Shown piece after piece: positions 1 through 9,700 of a stretch of DNA of 64,000 nt. The first letter of the stretch is position 1, and each line of letters starts with the position of its first letter. The stretch spans positions 81,621-145,620 of the forward strand of contig SHZF01000005.1 of the NCBI GenBank assembly GCA_009692425.1, read 5' to 3'. The position numbers and the translations under genes were made by a program. The DNA comes from Myxococcales bacterium. Its GTDB lineage: Bacteria > Myxococcota_A > UBA9042. Under the pieces are notes generated by a model. That model was given only the letters and a program-made list of their open reading frames with translations, was not told where the DNA came from and did not search any database.

Positions 1-306
1 GTGCGCGTGACGCTGCGGGCGGCACGGCGCCACGGCTTGGGCGATGTCGTCGTCGCCGGGGGCGTCGCGGCGAATGCGGGCCTGCGCGCGGGGCTGGCCC
101 AGGGCTGTGCCGACGCGGGGTTCCGCTTCTGGCCGGTGCCGCCAGCGTGGTGCACCGACAATGCCGCAATGGTCGCCGGTCTGGGAGAAGCCCTGCTCGA
201 TGCCGGACTACACGACGACCCGCACGATCTGGATGCAACGCCAACGGGTCGCCAGCGGCGCGCGGTGCCCGGCGGCGCCGGGTCGCCAGCAGGAGCCAGC
301 GCTTGA
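1..306 (+). CDS. tsaD: tRNA N6-adenosine threonylcarbamoyltransferase TsaD, C-terminal part (5' truncated by window)
   Basis: The open frame enters from the left edge, so the first codon is not necessarily a start. About 101 residues remain. They carry the Kae1/TsaD C-terminal signatures GGVAANAGLR (about residues 20-29) and CTDNAAM (about 51-57), which in this family help form the metal/nucleotide-binding cleft. TsaD transfers the threonylcarbamoyl group to A37 of ANN-decoding tRNAs together with TsaB and TsaE. The stop codon overlaps the TTG start of rsmA (TTGA), suggesting translational coupling. The last 30 or so residues are a low-complexity Pro/Gly/Ala tail not typical of the family core. 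Identification is firm; only the N-terminal two thirds is missing. Confidence 0.9.
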   Translation: MRVTLRAARRHGLGDVVVAGGVAANAGLRAGLAQGCADAGFRFWPVPPAWCTDNAAMVAGLGEALLDAGLHDDPHDLDATPTGRQRRAVPGGAGSPAGASA

Positions 307-1223
307 GCCACCGCTTGCCCGCCAAAAAGAGCCTCGGCCAGCACTTTCTGGTCGATACCGGTGCCGTCGCTCGGATCGCCGACGCGGCCCGCCCCACCGT
401 CGGTTCGGGCATCGTCGAGGTCGGCCCGGGTACCGGCAACCTCACCGGCGCGTTGCTGGAGCGACTCGACGGCACGGGGCGCCTGGTCACCATCGAGCCG
501 GATCGCCGCATGGCGCCGGTGCTGGCAGAGCGCTTCGGCGCCGGCGCGCTCGACGTCGTGGAGGCCGACGCCGCCGCGCTCGACTGGGCAGCGCTGCTGG
601 CGCGGCCAGAACTCGGGCCGCACCCCGTCGTCGTCGGCAACCTGCCGTATTATGCGGCGCTGCCCATCCTGTTCGCGGCCCTGCAACTCGACGCCCCGCA
701 GTGGCCAGCGCGCCGGGCCGCCCGCATCGTCGTGATGGTGCAGCAGGAGGTGGCCGACCGCCTCGTGGCAGGGCCGTCGTCGTCCGAGCGGGGCCAGGTC
801 TCCGTCAAGCTCCAGTTCATGGCCGACGTGCGCGTACTGCTGCGCCTCAAGCCCGGCGCGTTCCAGCCGCCGCCCAACGTGCGCAGCGCCGTCATCGTGG
901 TGACGCCGCTGGCTCAGGCGCGCCATGCCGTGCCGGACTTGCCGCGGTTTTCGCGGCTGGTCACGATGGGTTTCGCAGCCCGCCGCAAGACGCTGGTCAA
1001 CGCGCTCGCGCTCGGCGGCCTCGCCACGGCCGAGTCGAGCGCGGCACTGAGCGACCTGGGTCTCGATCTGCGGATTCGCGCCGAAGCCCTCGACCTGCCG
1101 CAATGGGCGCGGCTGGCGGAACGCCTCGATGCCGCCCTGCGTGCCCAGGGCGATGCTGGCCGCTTTGGTCACGGCGAACATCGGGAGCGGCGCCCGCGCC
1201 GCAGCCGAACGCAGGCGACCTGA
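303..1223 (+). CDS. rsmA: 16S rRNA dimethyladenosine transferase RsmA (KsgA)
   Basis: This is a 306-residue SAM-dependent methyltransferase that dimethylates two adjacent adenosines near the 3' end of 16S rRNA late in 30S assembly. Visible signatures are KKSLGQHFL near the N-terminus, the SAM-binding loop VEVGPGTGNLT, and the catalytic NLPYYAALPIL motif in the position of the usual NLPYN motif. Homology begins almost at the TTG at 303, which overlaps the tsaD stop; an upstream start would overlap tsaD extensively, so TTG is preferred. The C-terminus ends in an Arg-rich tail. It sits between tsaD and a VWA membrane protein whose GTG begins 1 bp after this stop, so the three genes are likely co-transcribed. 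Confidence 0.92.
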   Translation: MSHRLPAKKSLGQHFLVDTGAVARIADAARPTVGSGIVEVGPGTGNLTGALLERLDGTGRLVTIEPDRRMAPVLAERFGAGALDVVEADAAALDWAALLARPELGPHPVVVGNLPYYAALPILFAALQLDAPQWPARRAARIVVMVQQEVADRLVAGPSSSERGQVSVKLQFMADVRVLLRLKPGAFQPPPNVRSAVIVVTPLAQARHAVPDLPRFSRLVTMGFAARRKTLVNALALGGLATAESSAALSDLGLDLRIRAEALDLPQWARLAERLDAALRAQGDAGRFGHGEHRERRPRRSRTQAT

Positions 1224-1224
1224 C

Positions 1225-3417
1225 GTGGAATTTGCCAACCCCTGGATGTTGTTCGGCCTCGTTTTCGCCGGACTGCCCGTCGCGGTGCATTTGCTTGGCC
1301 GCCGCCGCGCGCCGGTCGTGGCGTTTGCTGCGCTGGCGTTCATCCTCGCCACCAATCCAAAGCAGGCCCGCGCCTTGCGCGTGTCCGAGTGGCTGCTGGT
1401 CGCGGTGCGTACGCTTGCCGTCGCCCTCATCGTGCTGGCGCTCGCCAAGCCCATGCTGCCGATCTCTGGCTCGGCCGACGGCTCGGTTGCGGGCGATGGG
1501 CCTGTCGCGCTGGTGCTCGTGATCGACGACAGCATGTCGACCTTTGCCGAAGCGGGCGGTGAGCCGGTATTCGAGGCCGCCCGCGCCCGGGCCGTGCGGT
1601 TGGTCGAACGGCTGCCGCAGGGCTCGCAGGTGTCGGCGGTCGCATCGGGATTCCCAGCGCGCGTGTTGTTGCCCCAACTGACGCAGGACCGCAGCGCCGT
1701 ACTCGACGAACTCGCCCGCCTCGAACACCGCCCGCGCCGCGACGATGCCGACCGCGCGCTGCAGTTGGCAGACCGCCTGCTCGGCGCTGCAGGACTGGCC
1801 GACCGGCGCGTCATCGTAATGACGGACCTGCAAGACTCCGGCTGGCGCAACGTCGATGCGCCTTGGCACGCGCGTCCGGGTAGCGGCCCCAGCGTGACGC
1901 TGCGAGTCGAAAAACTGGAGCCCGGCACGCGCGAGAACACCGCGATTGTCGATGCCAGTGCGGCGCCTGCGAGCGAGCGAGGGCCAGGGCAGGCGCGCGT
2001 CGATGTCGAACTGGTTCACTACGGGCGGCGGGCGTTTCGCGACTACCTGACCATTCGCACCGGCGACCGTGAAGTGAAAAGCCTCGTCCACCTGCAGCCC
2101 GGCGAACGAGTGCGGCGGAGCTACTTTGTGCCGGCCACGGCGGGCACGGCGACGCTGCACCTGCCACCCGATGGCCTTGACACCGACAACCGCCGCACGC
2201 TGCGGCTCGATGGCGGGTCCGCGCTGCGAGTGGCCCTAGTCAACGGGGCACCGCGGCCGAATCCTCGCGACGACGAGGTGTTCTTTGCGGCGCGCGCCCT
2301 CGAACTGGCAGCGGCGCGGCCCGGGGAGTTCGCGGTCGATGTGCTGCAACTGGCGGGACTCGGCGCCGAGGCTCTGCGCGACTACGATGTGATCGTGCTT
2401 GCCAACCCGGGCGAATTGCCGGCGACGCTCCTGACGGCCCTGCAGGCGGCCGTCGATGCGGGCAAGGGACTGCTGGCAACGGTCGGCGACAACCTGCCCG
2501 CCGATGCTGCCGCCTGGTTGCCGGGCCTGTTGCCCGCGCGGCTCCATGGCCAGCACGCTGCGAGTGCCGCCGAGCCGAACCTGGCCCCGGGCGGCCGTCG
2601 GACGAACGGCGGCGTCGGCCTGCGTCACCTCGACGGCGCATTGCCGGCAGTGCCAGGGCCAGCCGCGGGACCGACCGCTCGGCTGCGGGCAACGCTGGCC
2701 GCGGTGCTGGGCGACACCCTGCATGCCGCCGCGGTGCAGCGCTATGCGCTGGTGATGCCATCGGACGCCGTGCGAGCCGCGGAAGTGCTGCGCTTTTCCG
2801 ACGGTGCGCCCGCCTTACTCGTCGCGCCGCGCGGGCGGGGCCATGTCGGCGCGTGGCTCACGACGCTGGACCGCGACTGGACGGACCTGCCGCTCCAGCC
2901 CACGTTCCTGCCGTTGTTGCACGAGACCGTGGTGGCTCTCGCGGGCGATCGCGGCCTCGAGCGGCGTGGGGCGGTCGAGGTCGGTGAACTCGCCGTACTC
3001 GCCCGCGACGCCCGCGCCGACATGCTCGAGGTGCGCTGGGAAGGCGACACCCGCGGCACCGTGCGCTTGACCCTGCCGGCGGCCAGCCAGCGCGGGCATG
3101 GATGGCAGGTGGCGGGACTCGACGAGCCGGGGCGGTACACGGTGACCGAACTGCGTGGCGGCGCGCCGTTGTCCTCGCGCACGGTGATCGCCGTGCCGCC
3201 GTCAACCGAGAGCGACCTCGCCGCGCTCGGCCGTTCGCCGCTGCAGGACACCGCGCGCGCCCGGCCGGGGCCTCCTGCGCGGCCGCGTGCACCAGCCTGG
3301 GGTGCGGCGCTGCTGATCCTGCTGGCGCTCCTCATGTTCGAGGGCGTGCTGCTGGCGCGCGGCACGGCGCACGTGCGGATTGGGCGCGGCGCGGGTGCGC
3401 TGGCGGACGCGGGCTGA
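1225..3417 (+). CDS. BatA-type membrane protein with VWA domain
   Basis: The predicted product is 730 residues. It begins with the 'N-terminal aerotolerance' pattern: a short hydrophobic segment starting FANPWMLFGL, a basic turn HLLGRRRAP, then a second membrane helix around residues 55-75. A VWA-like domain follows with a MIDAS-type sequence VIDDSMS (DxSxS). The middle section resembles the class-I-glutaminase-like linker often found in such proteins, and a final transmembrane helix (ALLILLALLMFEGVLL) lies close to the C-terminus. The GTG at 1225 was chosen because it lies 1 bp after the rsmA stop and gives the canonical N-terminus. Such proteins usually accompany MoxR ATPases and DUF58 proteins, which would lie outside or elsewhere, so the function here is unknown. 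Confidence 0.85.
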   Translation: MEFANPWMLFGLVFAGLPVAVHLLGRRRAPVVAFAALAFILATNPKQARALRVSEWLLVAVRTLAVALIVLALAKPMLPISGSADGSVAGDGPVALVLVIDDSMSTFAEAGGEPVFEAARARAVRLVERLPQGSQVSAVASGFPARVLLPQLTQDRSAVLDELARLEHRPRRDDADRALQLADRLLGAAGLADRRVIVMTDLQDSGWRNVDAPWHARPGSGPSVTLRVEKLEPGTRENTAIVDASAAPASERGPGQARVDVELVHYGRRAFRDYLTIRTGDREVKSLVHLQPGERVRRSYFVPATAGTATLHLPPDGLDTDNRRTLRLDGGSALRVALVNGAPRPNPRDDEVFFAARALELAAARPGEFAVDVLQLAGLGAEALRDYDVIVLANPGELPATLLTALQAAVDAGKGLLATVGDNLPADAAAWLPGLLPARLHGQHAASAAEPNLAPGGRRTNGGVGLRHLDGALPAVPGPAAGPTARLRATLAAVLGDTLHAAAVQRYALVMPSDAVRAAEVLRFSDGAPALLVAPRGRGHVGAWLTTLDRDWTDLPLQPTFLPLLHETVVALAGDRGLERRGAVEVGELAVLARDARADMLEVRWEGDTRGTVRLTLPAASQRGHGWQVAGLDEPGRYTVTELRGGAPLSSRTVIAVPPSTESDLAALGRSPLQDTARARPGPPARPRAPAWGAALLILLALLMFEGVLLARGTAHVRIGRGAGALADAG

Positions 3418-3470
3418 TCTGCCGCACCACGATACCGACGGGCATGGGCGCCTGTGCTGCGTCCCCAACG

Positions 3471-3730
3471 TCAAGGGCCGGTCAAGATGCGCAGGTGGAC
3501 TCCGCCGGGGTCGGCCGCCGACTCTTGGCCTTGCGACTGCCATGCCATGGCCATGTCGCCCCCCGGCACGGCCGCAATCGACGGCGCCATCTGTTCGCCC
3601 TAGCGCGTCCGATTGACCTGCACGCGCGGGCCCAATGCCTTGCCCGTCATGTCGAGGTAGACCGCCTGCACGCCGAGGCCTGCGCCGTCCAGGCCGCCTG
3701 TAGTCCACGCCACGGCCACCGTCCCCTTGG
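3471..3730 (-). pseudogene. Remnant of a Gly/Asp-rich repeat surface protein, with an in-frame stop
   Basis: Reading leftward from just behind the MAPEG stop, one frame encodes a repeat of the type GTVAVAWTTGGLDGAGLGVQ followed by LDMTGKALGPRVQVN. An in-frame TAG at 3600-3602 follows, and then the same frame continues as a second unit (QMAPSIAAVPGGDMAMAWQS) before a TGA at 3471-3473. This matches the well-known bacterial surface repeat with P-x-V-A-x-L-x-DG-x-x-V-x-W and GxGxxI...QRFDxxGxxLG...VN. There is no start codon, no signal peptide, and an internal stop between two recognisable units. I read it as the decayed 3' end of a larger repeat gene. Confidence 0.6.
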
Positions 3731-4126
3731 CTACAAAAGCGCAGACGCGACGATCCCCATCCCGACAACGCCCACGGCCCACCACAACGTGCGCAGGTAG
3801 CGCACACCAAGCACGTACGTCGGCAGGTAGGCGACGCGCCCGACGCAGAACACCTGCGTCCCCAGCAAGAGGCGGTCATCGTGCACGCCAGCGGCGTGGG
3901 CAGACAGCAGGGTCACGCCGAAAAGCAGCAGGTTTTCCAGCATGTTCTTCGCGGCCCGGTCGGCACGCGCAGCCACCGGCGATGGCTCAGGCACCGCATC
4001 GCGGTTGCCGGCGCCGACGATCCAACCTCCAGGCGTCCACAGGCGGTGGCGCAGCGTGCTCGAAAGCATCAGTGCGAGCCAGTTGAGGACGGCCATCGCG
4101 ACGAGCAGGCGGATGTCGGTGGGCAT
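3731..4126 (-). CDS. MAPEG family membrane protein
   Basis: This is a 131-residue integral membrane protein with about four hydrophobic helices. It shows the MAPEG pattern: an N-terminal helix (LLVAMAVLNWLALML), a conserved RADRAAKNMLENLLLFG segment equivalent to the family's R-x-x-x-NxxE...F motif, and a C-terminal part with RVAYLPTYVLGVRYLRTLWW. Bacterial MAPEG proteins are uncharacterised relatives of microsomal glutathione transferase. The ATG at 4126 is preceded by AGGAG at good spacing, which decides this start over an upstream in-frame ATG at 4165. The gene stands alone. Directly behind its stop lies a decayed repeat-protein fragment on the same strand. Confidence 0.85.
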   Translation of the reverse strand: MPTDIRLLVAMAVLNWLALMLSSTLRHRLWTPGGWIVGAGNRDAVPEPSPVAARADRAAKNMLENLLLFGVTLLSAHAAGVHDDRLLLGTQVFCVGRVAYLPTYVLGVRYLRTLWWAVGVVGMGIVASALL

Positions 4127-4422
4127 GGGCGTCTCCTGGTACCTGTTCACTGAAGTTTGCCACACAGGTTTCTTCGGCCGTTTTCGTCCATGGCGGCGTT
4201 TCTCCGCCTCGCCGTAGAACTGCTACAGCTGGGTCGTCGTGCCTTGCCGTGGACGAAACCGTCTCCCGAATTCCCGGATCGAACTTCGGGTCGCAGGGGC
4301 CAGGGCAAGAGCACGCCGGGCGCGCAACGCCGTGGCGCATCCTGACGCAGCCGGGCCGGCATGGCTAGCCTGGCGCTCCGGCGGACCCTGAAGGCCAGTT
4401 CGATGGCAGGCCGCGGACACCC
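4127..4422. other. Intergenic region upstream of the MAPEG gene
   Basis: About 300 bp lie between the pbpC stop and the MAPEG start. Only the AGGAG ribosome-binding site of the MAPEG gene (on the minus strand, just right of 4126) is convincing. I see no coding signal, repeat or clear hairpin with a T-tract. Confidence 0.5.
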
Positions 4423-6708
4423 TCATTCGGTGACCTGTGCCGGCCCGACGCCTTCGACGTCGATCCGTACCGCCGCCGATTGTGTGCCGTCGGTGACTTC
4501 GATCCGGTGGGCGCCCGGGCGCAGGCTCCAGAACGCCCGTTCGTGCCCTGTCACGTCGGCGATGTCGGCGGCATCCACGCGCCAGCGCAGCCGCACTCCA
4601 GGTTGGCCGCCGTCCGCGCGCAGGGCGAGCATCTGGTCGCCGGCGGGCCGCACCGAGTCGAGCCAGTAGACGGCGCCGTCCCACGGTTCGGCGATGCGCA
4701 GCGGGCCGCGGGCGACCCCCGTCACGGGCCCATGCTGGGAGCATGGCGGCAAGGAAGCGCCCCGCGGCAGCCATTCGTCGAGCGCGTGCGGGCACTGCGG
4801 TGTCGCCGCACCTCCGGAGAGCGCGCACACCCGCCCACGCACGAGGCCGTCGGGCACCGCAAACGCGGGCGTGGGTTGACCGCGCACCAGTCGGAGCAGC
4901 GCATCGTGGGCCAGCGGCGCCGCGCCCGTCACGCCCGACACGTCGCGCATCGGTGAACCATCGAAGTTGCCGGCCCAGGCCGCGACCGTCCACGTCGGTG
5001 TCCAGAGTACGGCCCAGTTGTCTCGAAAGCCCTTCGACGTCCCGGTCTTGCCTGCGGCGGGGAAGGGCAATTCGAGCGGCCCGCCGCGGCCGAATGCGGG
5101 CGCCCGTGCGTCCGGGTCGGCCAGCACGTCCGTCGCGAGGTATGCTGCGACGGCGGAGAACACGCGCCGGGGTGGATCTCGCGGCAGCGGGACGGACTCG
5201 CCATCGGCCAGGTCGACGGCCTCGATCCAGCGCGGCATCGCGAAGGTGCCCCCACGCGCTAGGGTTGCCGCCGCGCCCGCCAGTTCGAGCAGCGTCACCT
5301 CGCCGTCACCGAGTACGAGGCCCAGCCCGTAGTGGGCACTCGACTGCGCCAGCGAACGCAATCCGAGCGCGGCGAGCGTCGTGCGCAGCGCCTCGATGCC
5401 GATGGAATCGACCAGGTGGACCGCCGGCACGTTGAGCGAGCATGCCAACGCCTCGCGCGCGCGCACCCGGCCGCGCCATTTGTCGCTGTAGTTGCGCGGC
5501 AGCCAGTCGCCTTGCGGCGTCGGAAAATGCGCGGGCGCATCGTCGAGCAGGCTTGCCGGCGTCCAGCCGCGGTCGAACGCCGCCGCATACGCGAACGGCT
5601 TCAGTGCGGAGCCCGGTTGGCGCCGCGCGAGCGCTCCATTGACGGCGGCGTGCTGCCAGCCCGTCGAGCCGAGCATCGCGCGCACCGCACCTGACGCGTT
5701 CTCGACCACCACGAGCGCTGCCTGCGACACGCCGCTGGCGCCCAGTCGCTCGACATGGCGCCGCAGCAAGGGTTCAAGGTCCTGTTGCAGCGCCGCGTCG
5801 AGCGTCGTGTGCACGGCGACAACGCCCGTGGCCGGCAGGGCGTCGAGGCGGTTGCGGGCGAGATCGGCGACGTGGCCGGGCAGCGGACGCGGGGCCGTCT
5901 GCGCGAGCGCCAGCGATTGGGCGCGGGCCCTGGCGACCTCGGCCGCCGTCGCCCAGCCCAGCGCCTCCATGCGGTCGAGCAGACGGCGCTGGTCCGCCTG
6001 CGCTCGCTCCAGATGGCGCGCCGGGTCCAGTCGCGAGGGTGCCCGTGGCAGCACGGCAAGCAAGGCGGCCTCGGCGAGCGTCAGGTCGGCGACGGGCTTG
6101 GCGAAATAGGCGCGCGCCGCCGCGTCGGCACCGCGCAGCAGCGGGCCATACGGCGCGTACGCGAAGTACAGGTCCAGCACGGCGGCCTTGCCGAGCCGGC
6201 GGTCGAGGTCGAGGGCCTGCAGCGCCTCCTTCGCCTTGGCCGCGACCGACCGATCGCGCGGGGCCATCAGCTTGACGACCTGCTGAGTCAGCGTCGATGC
6301 GCCCGACACGATGCGCCCTGCGGCGACATTCTGGCGACAGGCGCGCAGCAATGCCCACGCATCGACGCCGGGGTGGTCGAAATAGCGCCGGTCTTCGGCC
6401 GCCAGCGTGGCGCGCACCAGCCACGCTGCAACCGCGCCGCCGGGCCCGGCGCGTGTCTGGGTATGCAGCGCGCCCGTCAGCACGGACAGCGCCCGTCCGT
6501 GGCGATCGAGCAGGCGTGTCGAACCGTAGAGCGTGCGCAGGACCGTGGCCGGGTCGGGCGGGGCTCGCCACAGGCCCGACACCCACAACCCGACGAGCGC
6601 CGCCAGCGCCAGCGCTCCTGCCCCGGCCGCCGCCGTTCTGATGCCGCGCCAATGGCCTACCCCCGTGTTGCCGGCGATCGGCCCAGCGGTCGGCGCGTGC
6701 GGGCCCAC
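4423..6708 (-). CDS. pbpC: Penicillin-binding protein 1C (glycosyltransferase/transpeptidase)
   Basis: This bifunctional murein synthase of 761 residues, anchored by a helix around residues 24-47, polymerises and cross-links peptidoglycan on the periplasmic side. The GT51 domain shows the catalytic EDRRYFDHPG (E105) and GASTLTQQ (136-143). The transpeptidase domain shows the nucleophile motif SALK (S367), SLN (424-426) and KTGT (554-557). The C-terminal 90 residues match the BiPBP_C domain typical of PBP1C, ending in an Ig-like strand pattern (GAHRIEVTDG). Its start lies 8 bp after the stop of the alpha-2-macroglobulin-like gene. In proteobacteria this pair is a recurrent operon thought to link murein repair with trapping of attacking proteases. 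Confidence 0.95.
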   Translation of the reverse strand: MGPHAPTAGPIAGNTGVGHWRGIRTAAAGAGALALAALVGLWVSGLWRAPPDPATVLRTLYGSTRLLDRHGRALSVLTGALHTQTRAGPGGAVAAWLVRATLAAEDRRYFDHPGVDAWALLRACRQNVAAGRIVSGASTLTQQVVKLMAPRDRSVAAKAKEALQALDLDRRLGKAAVLDLYFAYAPYGPLLRGADAAARAYFAKPVADLTLAEAALLAVLPRAPSRLDPARHLERAQADQRRLLDRMEALGWATAAEVARARAQSLALAQTAPRPLPGHVADLARNRLDALPATGVVAVHTTLDAALQQDLEPLLRRHVERLGASGVSQAALVVVENASGAVRAMLGSTGWQHAAVNGALARRQPGSALKPFAYAAAFDRGWTPASLLDDAPAHFPTPQGDWLPRNYSDKWRGRVRAREALACSLNVPAVHLVDSIGIEALRTTLAALGLRSLAQSSAHYGLGLVLGDGEVTLLELAGAAATLARGGTFAMPRWIEAVDLADGESVPLPRDPPRRVFSAVAAYLATDVLADPDARAPAFGRGGPLELPFPAAGKTGTSKGFRDNWAVLWTPTWTVAAWAGNFDGSPMRDVSGVTGAAPLAHDALLRLVRGQPTPAFAVPDGLVRGRVCALSGGAATPQCPHALDEWLPRGASLPPCSQHGPVTGVARGPLRIAEPWDGAVYWLDSVRPAGDQMLALRADGGQPGVRLRWRVDAADIADVTGHERAFWSLRPGAHRIEVTDGTQSAAVRIDVEGVGPAQVTE

Positions 6709-6716
6709 GGTCCCCC

Positions 6717-9700
6717 CTACTGCACCGTCGCGCGAACGCCGCCGGCCGAGCCGAACACCTCGGGGCGGTACATCGCCTCGGCCCGCGCCCCCGCAGCCGC
6801 AAACGTGCCGCGCACCGCTGCACGCGCGACGTAGCTGTAGGTGTGCACACCGGGGCCGAGATCATCGACGAAGAAGCGGACCTCGCGCCCGGCCAGTTCC
6901 TGGTGGTCGGCGCTGTCCGCACTGCCGCTGGCGCGCTCGTCGTTGTCCGTGCCGGCCCAGCCAAACCGGCCGTCGCGCAAGGAGGCCATCTGCGCCTGCA
7001 GCGCGGGGCTCGCAGTGGCGAGCGCGAAATCGACCGGTTCGAAGCCCGCGGGCAGGCGATCGACGACCGCGACGTTCCAGCGCCGCGCATCGGCCAGAAC
7101 TGACACTGCGACCAGCACGTGCTCGCCACGCTGGAATTCGGTGCGCCCTGCCACCCCGCGGCTGTCGAGCACCGTGCGCCGCACGAGAAACCCGGCATTG
7201 CGCGCCGGCCGCGACGCGACATCGGCCAGGGCATAGCGGTAGCGCACGGAGTGGTGGAACGCACCCACCCCCGCCGCTTCGAGCCGCAACGGCACGGTTC
7301 CAGCGGGCAGTTGCCCTTGGGCGACCTCGACCACCAGCGGCTCGGCCGTGCGGCCCTGCAATGCGCCGGCACCGATGGGCGCGCCGCCCAGCAGCACGCG
7401 GACTTGCAGGCTGGGCACTTCCCGTTCCGCGGTCGCGTACCACGCTTGGAGCGCGCGCAAGGCCCAAGCGTTGTCCTGGGTCGATGGCCAGTGCTGGGCG
7501 CCGCGCGCATCGGCCAGCCAACGTGCCAGCCGGGGAGCCAGCGCGTGGTCGGGCTCGGTGCGCAGGACCAGATCGAGCAACAGCGCGTTCGTGCGGACGT
7601 CCGACGGCCACAACCACCCGGCCTGCTCCCCCTGCGGCGCGGGAAGGTGGGCGCGGTCCCCTTCGACGACCAGCCCCGCCAGCAGGTCGTTGGCGACGAC
7701 TTTGGCCTTTCCCGATGCCGGATCGCCAGCTGCGAGCGCCAGGCCGAGCAGGGCCTGGGCGTCGTGGGGCAGGCTGGCACGCCGCGCGAGCAGGTCGTCG
7801 GCGTACCCTGCCGCCGGGGAGCCGAGCGCCGCCAGCGCCGCCAGCACGAGCGCGCGCCCGGCATCGAAATCGATCGGGCTGGTACCCGCGGGCCGCTGGT
7901 CCGATCCCAACTGGGCACGCAGCCACGTGGCGCCGTCGCGCAACACGGCGGCCTCGACGGCGTGCCCGTGCTGGCTCGCCTCCTGCAGCACGATGAGGAC
8001 CCACGCCGTCGCCGCCAGGTTGGCGTCGCCGCCCGGCCACAGGGCGAACGCCCCGGAACCTCCACCGTGGCGCTGGGCGAGAATCCGCACGATGGCTGCG
8101 TCGGCCAACGGCCCCGCCTGTTTCGCGTGGTCGGGCAGCAGCCCGTGCTCCTTGCCGAGCCGCTCCAACTGGAGCAGTGCGTACAGTTGCGAAGCGAGTT
8201 GCTCCGTGCAGCCATAAGGATACGTGAGCAGGTACTCGAGCCCGCCACCGAGGCCGCGCACTCCGGAAGCCGCTACTTCGACCTGCAGGCCGCCGAGCGC
8301 AGGGTCGGCGCCGGCCGCCCTGGCCACCGCGACATCGACGGTGCCGCGGCCGAAGCCGTGGGTGGCCACCGTTTCCAGCGCACGGGGTGCGTCGACCTGC
8401 AGCACTGTCTCCACGGCATCGTCGATCGCTATGGCGGCGGCGCGTCCTGTCGCGCGCAGGGTCACGCTCGCCGCACCCGCCGACGCCGCCACCATGGCGA
8501 CCGCGATTTCGCGCGCCTCGCCGGGCTCCAATGTCAGGGAGAGGCTCGCCTCGCCTGCCAGCTTCAGCCCGCCCGTCACGGCGACAGTGCAGGCGGCCGA
8601 GACGCGGACCAGGCCGGGATTTCGCGCCGTCCACACCGCCTCGAACCGATCGCCCTGCTCGACGGCCTTGGGTAGCGCTGGCAGCAGCATCAGCGGCTTT
8701 TTGACCATCACCTTTGCCGCGCCAGAGCCGAACGCAGCGGAGCCCGCAACCGCCGTCGCCATGAGCCGGAACGTGCCGAGGTTGTCAGGCAGTCGGAACC
8801 GCGCCGTCGCCTTGCCGTCTGCGCCAACTGCCAGCGCCGGCAGCCACAACGGCACGTCCTCGAAGCGCGACCGCACGCTCGCCGCTCCGTCGCCGCCGCC
8901 GCCTGCCTCGTCGCCCTTGGCCTCCTCGACGCGCTCGCGCACGAGGTCGCCGATCAGTGCATGGTTGCGCACGCCGAGGGCGACTGGGGCGTACATCGCG
9001 GCGTGCGGGTCGGGCGTCGCCATCGCAGACAGCGCCAGCACCCCCTCGTCGGCGGCCCACAGCGTCACTTCGCCGGCGCGCGGCTGCCCGGCGGCGTCGC
9101 GCAACTCCACGGCGACTTCGACCTCGGCGCGCGGCGCAAACGTGGTCCCCTTGGGCACCAGCGTCACCTGGAGTTTCTCGCTATCGGCCGACACGGGCAG
9201 GTGCACGTACCCCAATTGAAGCAGCGGTGCACCCAGGTCGGCGGCGGCCGGCGCGCCCGGCGTGTGGCGCCCGGCAAACGCGACCACGCTGACGAACACG
9301 TTCGGTCGGTGGCGCGCTTCGATGGGTACCAGGATGGTCTCGGCCGTCGTGTCGAGCATCACGCGGCGCGTGCGCAGGATGCCCTGCTGCTCCTCGGTGA
9401 CGATCGCCACCATCCCCGCCACGGGCGTGCGCACCAGCACCTTGGCGACGTCGCCGACTTCGTAGCGGGCCCGGTCGGCCACCAGCATCCCGCGCTCGGC
9501 GTCATCCGGCGAGAACGCGACGTGACCGGGACCGAGCGCGTGGAACCCCACCACGCTGCGCGCCAGCCTGTGCTTGCTGTCGCGTGCTTGGGCCACGACG
9601 AGGTGGTAGCCGGCCTGGACGGGCGTCAGCACGCACGGCGCGGCCTCCGCCGTCGAACGCACGGCGCACGAGCCCACACGCGTGTCGATGCGTTGGGTCT

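Noticed and set aside
5774..8248. An 824-codon minus-strand frame overlapping pbpC and the alpha-2-macroglobulin gene.
   Set aside because: It overlaps two clearly identified genes in another frame and has Arg/Ala-rich shadow composition.
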